From: Simmondsia chinensis
Taxonomy: Eukaryota; Streptophyta; Magnoliopsida; Caryophyllales; Simmondsiaceae
Assembly: GCA_018398585.1 (NCBI GenBank)
Contig: JAGTTD010000001.1
Location: forward strand, 2,916,501 to 2,980,500
Length of the DNA stretch: 64,000 nt
Direction: 5' to 3'
The translations under genes were made by a program, and so were the position numbers. Of the stretch, positions 51,308 to 62,377 are shown piece after piece (position 1 is the first letter of the stretch; each line of letters opens with the position of its first letter). A model generated the notes under the pieces. It searched no databases. It was not told the DNA's origin and worked only from the letters and a program-made list of their open reading frames with translations.

Positions 51308-51615
51308 AGATGCAATACAAACTGGAAGATTGAGGATTAGGGACTGAAATTCAGTGAAGAAGAAGCAGAAATGCAGAACAAAAGGAGATAAGAACAGAGG
51401 AAATATATTTCATTGAATGATCCCCTCATACAAGCAATAACTACATATATATATGATGAAAACCCTATCAGCTCATGCCTCAAGCATAATTGCCTAATAA
51501 CTAACTTGTTAGAATAACAGAAATAAGTAAAAGAAATAAGGTATATTTGATAATGTCTCATAACTAACTTTACTTATTCTCAAGAAATCTCGTAACAAGT
51601 TTTTATACTGTATCA
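51308..51615 (-). repeat. 5' LTR of gypsy-1
   Basis: 308 bp, matched to 26544-26852. It adjoins the primer site (inverted TGGTATCAGAGC at 51296-51307). Gag ATG is at 51259. Confidence 0.9.
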
Positions 51616-51620
51616 CACCC

Positions 51621-52950
51621 CCATCTCGCACTCAGAAGCCTCCTGATATTAAAGGAGAGAGAAGTGCATGGTGTGCTCAATTTGAGTGAGATCAATGGCT
51701 CCCATAGTCGGGGCGGAGATATCTGCATTAATGAGGATGCCTGCATTGCTTCTATGGAGAAGTCATGCTTCTTTACGTCAAGAGGAGTTAGGAAATGTAA
51801 TATAGGATCCTGATTCTTCGTGCTTTCAAGGGGAAATGGGAGTTAAGTCAGAGGAGAATCTCTAGTGGGATCGTGATTTACAAGGGCAATCTCCTGATTC
51901 TATGGGCCCAACTTCGAGTGATTCTTCTTTTCCTCCAGCATTTGAGCCTTGGATCGCTGGACCTTTAACCGAGTCTCCTATGCATGAATATAGTAATAGA
52001 TAGCTTGCATCCACTTCTATGATCTTGGCCAAAGTAATGAGGAGCAAGGTCAGCAATCTCTGAGCAATGATGTGGAGGAGGGAGGAGGTGGAGGTGCGAA
52101 TAATTTTGAAACAAATCTCAATACCCATCAATTGGAAGAACCGAACAAAGCAAGTGGGATAAGAGTACACCCTAAGGTCCCTATTGGCCCACCACCTCAA
52201 AAAGGTAGGAGAGCCAAGACTCGTGAGAAGAAAAAGGTAGAAAAAAAAAAAAAAGATTAAGATTTCCAAGAATTTTTGAAAGACATGGAAAGCAACTATA
52301 GTGGAGAAAATAAGGCTCGCAAGAAGCCCAAGTCGAAGAAACAAGAGAAGAGGAGTGATAGGGACAGGGACGGGGAGGAAACTGAAGATTTCGATGAGGA
52401 TGACTTGATGTGTGTGCTGAAGAAACATGAAAGGTAGGTAAAAACCCTGGATTGGGCTTTGATGGTGATGACTCTATCATGGTTAGTCCGTTCGAAAAGA
52501 TAAACAAGAAGAACAAAACAAATTTGTAGTGAAGAGGATCAAGAAAGAATAAGCCGCTAAATAAGGTAAGTTGAAGGTATCCTATTAAAGTGTATCAAGC
52601 GTCTATTTTGGTTTGTCCTCGTAAATCATTGTCGTCCTATTGGGGTTTGTCTCGGGTGTTTTGGCCTTTGGCCTGGTCATTTTGTTTGTTATTGGGGTAG
52701 GTCTTCTTCGGTGGTTTTTTTTTTTTTTTTTTTTAAGAGGTAGCTCTTTTCCGTGGTGTTTTGGTGCTTTTTTTTTGTCATTAGCGTTAGACTTGCCCCT
52801 GTCGAAGCGTTCGTTTTGATTTGGTGTCTAGTTGTAGGCATCCTGCTCCCCTAGGTGTATTGGGTTCTTTGTTTGTCTTTGATCCCTTCCCTGCACTCTT
52901 GTGCTTTCTACGGCTTGTATTTAAATTATAGAAAAAAGGGCACGGGTGAT
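51621..52950 (+). other. LINE-like or degenerate retroelement remnant
   Basis: Coding-like but broken plus-strand sequence includes an acidic/basic stretch near 52260-52430 (KARKKPKSKKQEKRSDRDRD, then DFDEDD). A ~380-bp G/T-rich stretch with a T-run (52719-52734) follows, resembling a LINE 3' UTR. No reverse transcriptase motif was found. It is the right flank of the gypsy-1 insertion site. Confidence 0.3.
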
Positions 52951-53324
52951 TCTGTGCATTATTCATACTTCAAACAAATTCATGAGGGGGCACGCTAAAG
53001 TGTAAAATAGTTTATGGGTTTTTATCTTTCAGTTTAAACTTTTAAAAAAGTTGATTCCTTAACGTATATGATTCTAAAAGGAATATCGGCTAGAAACTGC
53101 TCTAATCATTACTTAATTATGATCATGATCTTTGTTGATAGATGTTAGTACATCAATTGGCAAATAAACAAACTTATTATTATAATCATCAAATCTCAAT
53201 GATAGTTTCATTTCAGTATTCTTTTCTTGTCAATATATTCTCATCACTTATTTATCCTCTTCAAGTATTTATAAACTACTTTGGTCCATTCTTTTTAATG
53301 CACCAAAAAAAGACAAAAATTATC

Positions 53325-53656
53325 ACTTAGATACTTTACGTCTCGGCCATTTATCACCTAGGTGCCTTGACATTTTATATATATATAATAAGATACCATG
53401 AGATTTAAACATTTTATCACATAATATATGAAACTTGATAAATTTTTATAAGAATCTGAGCAGTTTCATATATATAACCTAAGAGGGTACCAACACGCAA
53501 GCACCGGATCCCATTAGAACTCCGAAGTTAAGCGTGCTTAGACGAGAGTAGTACCAAGATGGATGACCTCCTGGGAAGTCCTCCTCATGTTGCACCCCTC
53601 AGGTTGGGGGTTGTCGGAAATAGCCTATCCTGAAGGAGGAAGGCTACGTACCTACA

Positions 53657-53687
<31 letters not shown>

Positions 53688-54085
53688 AAAAAAGACCCTA
53701 CTTAGGCAGAAGCCTTTAGGGCACTGAAAATATTGCTTTGCTTTGCTTTTGACCAGTTTCATATAGAAAAAGCTAATATTGTAAATGATTAGGATAATAT
53801 GTATAAATCACATTAGTGTGTTCAAAAAAAATCCTATGTTGAAATCAATGTTTCGTTTTAGCATCTTTCGTCAAAAAAAAAAAAAAAACTTATATATCAT
53901 CGAAATCATGCTCTTTTTAGCATTTCTCATTAATAATCTATTAAGTTTTGGCAAAGTACTACTTGAATGATAAAATTTCAAGAACATCAAGGTATCTAAG
54001 TGATAAGATTTCTAAATCTTAAGGTATCTGATTGTATAATTTAAAACATAATTAATCATTAGGATATCTAATTGATAATTTTATA
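53325..54085. repeat. Foldback repeat, copy 3 (holds SINE G)
   Basis: The left arm AAATTATCACTTAGATACTT, ATTTATCACCTAGGTGCC is mirrored right by AAGGTATCTAAGTGATAA and TATCTAATTGATAATTTT. It belongs to the family of 745-1300 and 25055-25630, with SINE G inserted. Confidence 0.6.
53473..53753 (+). mobile_element. SINE G: 5S-headed Au-like SINE with poly-C
   Basis: The best-preserved 5S head: CACCGGATCCCATTAGAACT, CCGAAGTTAAGCGTGCTTAG, GATGACCTCCTGGGAAGTCC and TGTTGCACCCCT. The Au-like tail follows, with its usual CCCCCC replaced by a 29-C run at 53657-53685. The 3' end is (TTTGC)n. A 12-bp perfect duplication CAGTTTCATATA lies at 53461-53472 and 53754-53765. Confidence 0.88.
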
Positions 54086-54558
54086 AATTTTACTACCATA
54101 AACAATAAAAATAATAAAGAAAAATAATGAAAATATAAAAAAAAAAATTTGAAAGTGTGAAAAAAGGACCCTAACTCAATATTTTTATAAGAGCATCAAT
54201 GATTAAATTTGTAATTTTAATTAAAAATATAATAAAAAGGTCCACCTTGCCACAGGGAATATTTGTTGATTCCGCATGGGGGTCTATTAACTATTGGTAC
54301 CCAGTTGATGAAATTCAATTATAAATTATAAATATAATTTTTATTTGGGAATCATATCTTTGTAAAAAAGAAAAAGTATACGAGCTCACAGATTTTGCTT
54401 TGATATTTTAACTTTTTTTTTTTAAACGATAAGGATAAGGTTTCTTAAACTTGTCGTCTTTTGAGAAGGACCCCTAAATACATCAGCTTGGACAATGGAG
54501 AAATACTAGAACTCTCGTGTCCTAGATTTTCTGGCCATTATGTCAGTCTATTAGCTTC

Positions 54559-54780
54559 TGTTAGTGTATAAAACCATTCCTGGGCCTTCATCCATCAACC
54601 TAAGCATCTGGGATAGTTGACTCCATAATATGATATCAGAGTCTCGTTGACCAAGAGATTATAAGTTTAAATCTTAGCAGTCCCAATTGGCATTCGCTTG
54701 AGGGGGCATGTTAGAGTATAAAACCATTTCTAGGCCTTCATCCATCAGCTTAAACTTCTATTACAGTTGGTTCCTGGACA
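54559..54780 (+). mobile_element. TRIM: complete 222-bp miniature LTR element
   Basis: Two ~70-bp LTRs (54559-~54629 and 54709-54780, TGTTAG(T/A)GTATAAAACCATT) flank a tiny interior with a primer-site-like TGATATCAGAG and a purine tract TTGAGGGGGCA. A perfect GCTTC duplication lies at 54554-54558 and 54781-54785. It is non-coding and the same family as 26132-26260. Confidence 0.85.
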
Positions 54781-54784
54781 GCTT

Positions 54785-57450
54785 CCTTATAAGAGTGATT
54801 GAAAAAGACTTGGCCACATTGGCGGGTCAATAAACAGATATTTGCAATAACAATGGAGAAGATTGGACATTGCAAGTCTGAAAGAAATGATTGGATGTTT
54901 TGGAGTCCTCCTTGGTGGGTTGGATTAAGGAAAATTTTGACGCCTTAAAGAGAGGGGATTTTGTTGATACTGGTTTCATTGTCCGTAATCATAATAGGAA
55001 GATGCTCATAGTTAGATCAAAAGAATTAGGTAATACTCCTATTGTAGTAGATGAGGGCTCTTGTGCTTGGCACCTAGTTTTGAGCTTGTATTCACCCATC
55101 AAAAAAAATTTGTAGTGGACGAGGCGGAAGCGACCAACTGTTCTGTTCTATGCTAAGCGTCTGGATGCTTCAAAAATCATTTGAGAGCGACTACAAGGTG
55201 GCTATCAAAGCAAGTACAGACTTTAGTATTTTAAATAAATAGACAATAATTGACCTATAAAAAATCTTCAATATACTTAAAAAAACACATAATTATAACC
55301 CAATATAAATCTTACAAATTTACTAAATATATAAATTAATGCTAACCTAATTATTTTTATAAGCAAATAATTTTATACCAATATAATTACATATAATTTT
55401 TATAGTAATTAGTATTATCTTATTTGGTGTATACATTCGCATGATCTAATTTTTAAAGTAGGGTTCACACCAGTCTCTTATATATTTATTTATTTATTTA
55501 TTTAGTACACATGCTATAGCACTATATTATTGAACATTAGGATTAAGAATATATGAAATAGGGATTAATTCTTGTAATTTGATTATTGTGTCAATTTTTT
55601 TCCGATAACTAGCAAGAATACAAAAATTGGCATTTTACGGGGAGACCCAACAAGCACACACGAAGTGCGAAAAACAAAAAATAATAAGAAACACCTACAA
55701 AGTCGAACCTAACGACCCAAAACACCTAGAAACAAAAATACGAAAACTCCCACCATTCTTATACTTTTATTTACGCCAATTAACATATTCCACTTGCTTT
55801 GCTCCTCTGCCATTGCTTTTATTTTGCCTGGACATGATATACTTCTGCCAGTGGTTTTACTTGTCTGCATTAGGAGTTTTTTCAGAGGGTTTTCTTCTGT
55901 AAAGTTGTCGTTGGGTGTTTTATAATTATTTTTCCCATTTCCGTACTGTGTATATCTCTTGGACCTAATGCTATGAGATGCCACTTTTTATACCGTAAGT
56001 TCTCTCGCTGCTTATCGAAAAAAATTAACCCAATTTCATGTAGGATTAAAAGGGTGTAAATAAATACAAGTTATTAATCTCACATAAAAAATTATTATTA
56101 GCAGAACAATGATACGAGTCATATGACTTACAAACAATAAGAGCCATAAAAATTTTCTTGAAAACTATAATTTTACTCTGAAAATAACAATTTTATTCTG
56201 ATAATAACAAGTACAAACCAAAAAATAAAAAATAAAAATTGGCTTACGTATACGCTTAGGTTGATAATGCTTCGTCTACTCTTTCTCAAGGATTCCCCAG
56301 GCAAATAATAAAATCTAGGTTAATATTTTTTAAGGTATTTTAAGCTATATTTATTTCTGCGAATATATTTGAACACAAGACCATATATTCCTATAAACTT
56401 AGAACTGTAATTTTTTCTTTAAAAATTCTCATAAATTAATCTTGAATTACTTTCACATGACAAGTGGGAAAAAAAAATCCAAGATATTAAAAAGTGGGAT
56501 TCACCTACGATCCTAAATTTTCGATAAGAATCGAGAGAACTCGCAATACCAAAACCGACATCTCATAACAGGAGATTCGAGAGACATACACACAGTGTGG
56601 AAAAGGAAATAATAACATAAGAACGCCCGTTTAAGCTATCCGAGAAGCAAACAGCAAAGCGCTAAAGAAAGAAACCTAATTATGCATCCATTACCAAAAA
56701 TAAGAAACCTAGTAAAGCACTATTGAAGACCGCCCTCCCAAAAAGCTCCTTGAGCCGACAAGAAACACCACTCTATTAAACCAATAGAGAGAAACTCAAA
56801 ATACGACGAACGAATGGGATCAGAAAGGTCATGAGGTCGTATGAGGACCATATTGAAATATCTCTAGTTAGGTTCGATCTTGGACAAAACTATCCAGTTC
56901 TAATGCAATTCTCGGTCATGACCGATATTTTAGACTTTAATGATGTTCACCACCCATGTTCCAGCAATGGAAATTCACTTTCCTTAAGGGCTCAACAAAG
57001 AAAGCATGCCTTATGACCTATTTAACTGTTGTCAGTGCAATTTAGGAATCCAAAAACATGTTGATCTTCCAAACACACAAACAGATTGGGCGTGCACTCT
57101 CAATAACATAAAATTAAGGGTCATTACATGATTTCAAACACTAGTTCGATGTCCAGGTATCTCTTTACATCAATGCATGGAAGATCCCAATAGATTGGCC
57201 CCCCACAGCTAAGCCAAACTCAAAATCAGGATATCACACCTATCCACTCACACTTAAGAAGCCATCTTAGTGTGCACCTTCGCTAAGATTTCATACATGT
57301 ACAAAGCCTCCTTAGTCATGGACCATTTTCAAAGACAGGCATCGTTTCTGCCCAACTTTGATTATGGTGCACAATTAGGCTTCAGTCACCATATTTTTAG
57401 TATTTTGGTTTTTATTTTTGTTTGTTTTTGTTTTAACAAAGCCACCGCTT
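54785..57450. other. Gene-poor stretch
   Basis: AT-rich sequence with scattered short frames and no recognisable domain. A LINE-like G/T-rich tail may lie at 55800-56020 (ending CTTATCGAAAAAA). A (TTTA)n run is at 55485-55503. Part of 56110-56220 is an inverted match to 6110-6240. Confidence 0.4.
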
Positions 57451-57457
57451 TGCTTTC

Positions 57458-58079
57458 TGTCACGACCCAAGGAGTTCGGATAGCTATTCTTCGCTTTTGA
57501 TTTTTGTATCGATTATGTAATATAAAATTATAAAATTAGTTGAGTATAAATTAGTTTAAATTTTGAAATTAGAAAGTGGAGGGAGCCGGCTAGGAGGGAA
57601 GAAAGGGAGGCAAAGAGAAAATTAAAATTGCAATAATGTAATTACATTAATTAAATGTGGGCTAGATCATAGATTTAGGGTCTAGGGGACCTTCCCTCCA
57701 AAAATCTATTTAAACACTTGTAATTTGTATTTTTGGGCATCAATCAACCAACTAATCAAACAACCAAAATTGAATCTTCCCTCTCTCTTCCTCTTACTCT
57801 CAACCGTCCCCCCTCTCCCCCTTCTAACTCTAAAACTTCTCTTCTCCAAACTTTTATTCTTTTCTCTAACACCTCCCCTCTACTTCTAACTCCTCCTCTT
57901 CTTCTAACTCTCTTCTAATTCCTCTAACTCTCTTCTCAATCTCTTCTAACTCCTCTACTTTTCTCTCTCTCTTTCTCACTCTCTCTAATTCTCTCTAACT
58001 CCAAAAATTATTCAAGTCACGGACTTAGGTTTGTGACAAGTGGTATCAGAGCTCGTCACCAACCTTTGGGTTTGTGACA
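57458..58079 (+). repeat. 5' LTR of gag-protease element
   Basis: TGTCACGACCC...GGTTTGTGACA. It has a long pyrimidine-rich CTCTAACT region. Near its end it contains an internal TTTGTGACA-AGTGGTATCAGAGC copy (PBS-like, 58041-58052) before the true end and true primer site. Confidence 0.9.
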
Positions 58080-58225
58080 AAGTGGTATCAGAGACATCTT
58101 CCGATCGAAGAGGGCATATCTTATCCTTTGCATTTTCATTCATCTCATTATCGGGAAAAAAAAAATAATAACCCGTGAACAGTAACCGAACCAAAATAAA
58201 AAAAAACTTGACTATTACAAGAAGC

Positions 58226-59185
58226 ATGTCATCAACCGATCGCACCGAGTCCAACGAGTGGGTCGACGCCATAGACGGAAGGTTGGTCTGCTTGGAGGAA
58301 AGAATGGACCGATTAGAGGAAAAACAAAACCGAACCAACACTGAAATGAAGGCCACCATGACAAACATGGGGGCGGACATTAAGGCCTTGACCTTGGCCG
58401 TTGATCGGTTAATAAAAGCCCAAGAGAAGCGGCCCGAAGCAGAGACCGTGGCACCACCCGTGGGGGCCCGTGACGATGCCGCGCCCGGAGGGTCCGACAC
58501 TTATCCAAGAACCGGAGATGGGATCCTTCCACCGCCAACGCACTCCTCGGAGCTTAGAAATAACCGTGTCCCACCTAGGGTCACGGATGAAGGAGACTTT
58601 AGCCGGAGTCATGGAAGCAACCGTACCATGTCTACTCACACGCCAAGGCTCGAGATTCCGAAGTTCGAAGGTATGAACCCAAGAGCTTGGATCCGTAAGT
58701 GCCTTAAGTATTTTCGTTGGTATCAAGTGCCCAAACATGAATGGGTGGAATACGCTTCGAGCCATCTTCATGAACATGGGGACAATTGGTTCCATGGGCT
58801 CAAACTTAGACACCCCCACATGACGTGGCCATTTTTTATGGACGAATTGTGTAAACATTTTGGGGATCGATCGCTCCAAGACATAGTAAAAGACTTTAGT
58901 AAGATATCTCAAAATGGGCCGGTCGAAGATTATATCTTGAAGTTTGAAGAGTTGAAAAGTTGGATGCTAATCCACCACCCGACATTGAGCGAGGCATACT
59001 TTGTCTCAAGTTTTATTAGTGGGCTTAAGCCTGCCATTCGAGCATCCGTCAAAACAAGCCATCCTACCGACCTTAGTATGGCCTTTGAGCAGGCCAAACC
59101 CCAAGAAGTTGCAATGGAAGAGCTAAGGAACATGATGCAACCAACACCGAGGCCTATCCACAAGGACGAAACAATGACTAAGTAA
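58226..59185 (+). CDS. Gag of non-autonomous gypsy element
   Basis: ATG at 58226 (MSSTDRTESNEW); 319 residues. It has an N-terminal coiled-coil-like region (CLEERMDRLEEKQNRTN), a Pro-rich linker, then the retrotransposon gag domain from LEIPKFEGMNPRAWIRKC through DNWFHGLKL, FFMDELCKHFGDR, PVEDYILKFEELKSWML and FISGLKPAIRA. TAA at 59183 ends it, but the same phase continues with knuckle and protease. The stop may therefore be a mutation or a point where readthrough is needed. Confidence 0.85.
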   Translation: MSSTDRTESNEWVDAIDGRLVCLEERMDRLEEKQNRTNTEMKATMTNMGADIKALTLAVDRLIKAQEKRPEAETVAPPVGARDDAAPGGSDTYPRTGDGILPPPTHSSELRNNRVPPRVTDEGDFSRSHGSNRTMSTHTPRLEIPKFEGMNPRAWIRKCLKYFRWYQVPKHEWVEYASSHLHEHGDNWFHGLKLRHPHMTWPFFMDELCKHFGDRSLQDIVKDFSKISQNGPVEDYILKFEELKSWMLIHHPTLSEAYFVSSFISGLKPAIRASVKTSHPTDLSMAFEQAKPQEVAMEELRNMMQPTPRPIHKDETMTK

Positions 59186-59944
59186 CTCACACTAAACCAG
59201 ACGCAGCCGCCACAATCCCCCGGCTCCATTGTCAAGTCCACCGTGACCAAAGGAGGGCCAACCGTGTCCACCGATTCCGCACCAGCCACGCGTGACTCTA
59301 GCAAGTGCTATCGGTGTCAAGAAAGGTATTTTCCGGGGCACGTGTGCAAGACCAGAAAACTCAACAATATGACAGGGGTTGAGGAAGACCAGGGCCAAGA
59401 AGAAGAAGCACATAAAGAAGAAGAAGAAATGGAAGTCTCGTTGTATACTTTGGAAGGAAAGGTCACGCACAATACTTTCAGGATTAAGGGAAGCATAAAA
59501 AAGAAACCCATAGTGATCCTAGTGGACAGTGGGAGTGCTCATAGCTTCATCAACGAACGTTTAATTAAGGAACTCAAGCTGCCCACTCTCCCCACCGCGG
59601 CCATGACCATAACCGTGGCCAACGGGGAAGCCTTGATGAGTTACTTGCGTTGCCCAAAGGTGAAGTGGAAGACGCAAGAGACAACATTCGTCGACGACCT
59701 TCAGGTACTGAACTTAAGGGGCCATGACCTAGTGTTAGGAGTAGGGTGGCTTCAGAAGTATGGACCAATAACTTTTGACTTTGCCACCCAAAAGCTCACC
59801 TGTCACAAGGAAGGCAAAGAAATCATACTCCAAAGACAAAAGGGAAAGGCTACTTTACACTCATCGACTCGTAAGGGGATGGTTCGAACCATCAAGAAGA
59901 AGATCAGGCAGATGATAAAGCAATTTCCGAACTTTAATCCTTGA
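59186..59944 (+). pseudogene. Zinc knuckle and aspartic protease of the same element
   Basis: In phase with the upstream gag across one TAA. It has a CCHC knuckle CYRCQERYFPGHVC, an acidic linker, protease VILVDSGSAHSFIN, then GHDLVLGVGWLQKYGPI. It ends TAG-like after KQFPNFNP at 59944, directly before the purine tract. No RT motif follows; the deletion of pol is clean. Confidence 0.85.
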
Positions 59945-59973
59945 GGACAAGGATTGTTTGAAGGGAAGGGGGT

Positions 59974-60597
59974 TGTCACGACCCGAGGAGTTCGGAAAGC
60001 TATTCTTCGCTTTTGATTTTTGTATCGATTATATAATATAAAATTATAAAATTAGTTGAGTATAAATTAGTTTAAATTTTGAAATTAGAAAGTGGAGGGA
60101 GCCGGCTCGGAGGGAAGAAAGGGAGGCAAAGGGAAAATTAAAATTATAATGATGTAATTACATTAATTAAATGTGGGCTAGATCATAGATTTAGGGTCTA
60201 GGGGACCTTTCCTCCAAAAATCTATTTAAACACTTGTAATTTGTACTTTTGGGCATCAATCAACCAACTAATCAAACAACCAAAATTGAATCTTTCCTCT
60301 CTCTTCCTCTTACTCTCAACCGTCCCCCCTCTCCCCCTTCTAACTCTAAAACTTCTCCTCTCCAAACTTTTCTTCTTTTATCTAACACCTCCCCTCTACT
60401 TCTAACTCCTCCTCTTCTTCTAACTCTCTTCTAATTCCTCTAACTCTCTTCTCAATCTCTTCTAACTCCTCTACTTTTCTCTCTCTCTCTTTCTCACTCT
60501 CTCTAATTCTTTCTATCTCCAAAAATTATTCAAGTTGCGGACTTAAGTTTGTGACAAGTGATATCAGAGCTCGTCACCAACCTTTGGGTTTGTGACA
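59974..60597 (+). repeat. 3' LTR of gag-protease element
   Basis: 624 bp, starting TGTCACGACCCGAGG. It also carries the internal PBS-like copy (GTGATATCAGAGC, ~60558-60570) and ends in TTTGTGACA before CTTTC. Confidence 0.9.
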
Positions 60598-61430
60598 CTT
60601 TCTTTCATCTGAAAGACTCCATATACTACCTAAAAGAGTTCGCCGTCCTTTTTACTTATCAAAAACCTTACACCTAGATAATGGGTTAGATCAAAGACTG
60701 ACAAAGGTCCAAGTAAGATTTAGGCTCACTTAATAACAGGTAGTTATGTCTGGCTGACCGACCAAATTGCTAGATTTGACTTGGATTGAGAAACTAAAAC
60801 GTACACGAACCCCCTATTGGAACTACTCCTCTTTGCAAAATTATTATTTCCTCGTCTAGCTTGGAGGTCATTATCTATAAATAGAGGTACTCATTGATGT
60901 AAACATACATCGAACCAAAAATGCTTGTAAAAGTTTTAATACTAGGTCAGAGAATGGTTATCATTAGTATGTGCGCTAGATTTTAGTATGAACTGGCACT
61001 TTATCTAGTTCAAATACCATCACTTATAAATTTGACCAGATCTACCGGAGATTAATTAAGGGTTCAATCAATGACCATAAATAGAAGCTAGTGGTGTATA
61101 CACCTAACTTAAGACAGATTGCATCTAACAAATAATGTTTTCTTTAAACCAAACAAACAAAAACTATTCTGAATTGAATTTCGGTGTAAATTACCTTTCA
61201 TTAAAAACTGTTTTTGGAGAATAAATAGAAGGCTAAATACTCAAAATGGCTTTTATTAGTTAATAAATTTATGGCATCAAATATCTGTGAAAAGTTAATC
61301 ATTGGCTGACAATATAGAATCTTGAGCTTTTTAGTACAAGTAGTATTGTACTATTGCAATATTTGAAGCTATTCTTCAAATGATTTTGTGAATCCAGTAC
61401 CTTTAATTATTATTAAACATTATTTTTATT

Positions 61431-61797
61431 GAAGGTATCTATTAGCTCAACTGATAAAGTCTTTAAAAATGGTACTCGAGATCTGGCTTAAATCCCGTTC
61501 TTATGAAGAGTGTGGCGACTCATGAGACTTGAGGATCATCAGCCCATTGTGCAAGACTCGCATCCTCGACACCATCAAACAGAGGATGATTTCTTGGTTT
61601 CAAGCATTAGTTGCAAACGCAGAAGTCTCCCTTTCACGTCTATTTCATGGAGGTTTAGTCATAGTGCAAACTTTTGCTCTGGGTATTGGCTTTTTCCCTA
61701 TTTGGACTGGTATTTTTTTCGCTGTTTGCTCTTGCGATGGCCTTTTAGACCACTTGCAGATTTTTGTCCTACCCTATTAATCATCAAAAATATATAT
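61431..61797 (+). mobile_element. Possible tRNA-derived SINE
   Basis: The head has a tRNA-like A box (TTAGCTCAACTGATAAAG) and a B-box-like GGCTTAAATCC. It is bracketed by ATTATTTTTATT (61419-61430) and ATTATGTTTATT (61798-61809), a 12-bp repeat with one mismatch. The body (CATGAGACTTGAGGATCATC ...) is not recognised. From 60603 to 61418 no gene is seen. Confidence 0.4.
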
Positions 61798-62377
61798 ATT
61801 ATGTTTATTATTCATATAAATATATATACTTTAGCAGTCAAAAAGGAATTGGAGAATTTGTGGAATGGGCATTTGGCAAAATGGAAGTAATGCTCCCAAC
61901 AAAAAAAAAAAAAAAAGGGAAGAAAGATAGTGGCATGTAAATAGATTAGGGCCACGAGTTGCATATTAATAAGGCCTTGAATATATTCTAACTTATTATT
62001 TTATCTCTTTTCTTATTCTAAATGTGGGTCCAAATTCTTTCATGGTTAAAAAAATAAAGTATTATACCACCTCATTATTATTATTCACACATGTAAATAT
62101 ATAGTAACAACTTTTTTATAGGTAAAACAGGTGCCTATTCAGCGTTACTGATAAAAATAACAAAGTAGGGTCAGTTAAGATTCTAAGTTGTTCTTTTATT
62201 TTTTTTTTTTTTTTTTTTGAGAATGAGAGTTAGTGAACATACTCAATAAGGTTGCTGAAGTATATATTTATAGTAATAAGAGGAGAAATAATTATAGAAT
62301 ATAATAGGAATAATATCAGAATAAAATCAACATGGATAATATCCCTAATACATTGATACTATTCCTAATACACCCCC

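Larger units (their letters stand above)
26544..51615 (-). mobile_element. Gypsy-1: chromovirus-like element split by two insertions
   Basis: Paired ~309-bp LTRs at 26544-26852 and 51308-51615 with a perfect CACCC duplication (26539-26543, 51616-51620) define one minus-strand element. Its gag runs from ATG 51259, is cut by gypsy-2 (45816-51225), resumes at 45810, and is cut again by the CACTA element at codon GTG (44705-44707). It then resumes in protease at 30263. Without the insertions it is about 5.2 kb, normal for short-LTR chromoviruses of the Reina kind. LTR difference is about 12/308. Numerous stops and frameshifts make it dead. Confidence 0.9.
57458..60597 (+). mobile_element. Non-autonomous gypsy element with gag and protease only
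   Basis: A 3140-bp element with LTRs of 622 and 624 bp, a perfect CTTTC duplication (57453-57457, 60598-60602), a primer site TGGTATCAGAG at 58083-58093 and a purine tract at 59960-59973. The interior encodes Gag, a zinc knuckle and an aspartic protease, then stops. RT, RNase H and integrase are absent. This resembles the TR-GAG class of plant non-autonomous elements. LTR divergence is roughly 3%. Confidence 0.92.

Noticed and set aside
51862..52516. Minus-strand ORFs of 188 and 111 aa with hydrophobic stretches
   Set aside because: Hydrophobicity comes from the complement of Lys/Glu-rich and A-rich plus-strand sequence; no domain or plausible start context.
55627..55984. 91-aa ORFs on both strands
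   Set aside because: They overlap each other, have no domain, and lie in a probable LINE-like tail.
57733..57918. 61-aa ORF repeated at 60249-60434
   Set aside because: Low-complexity translation of the pyrimidine-rich LTR of the gag-protease element.
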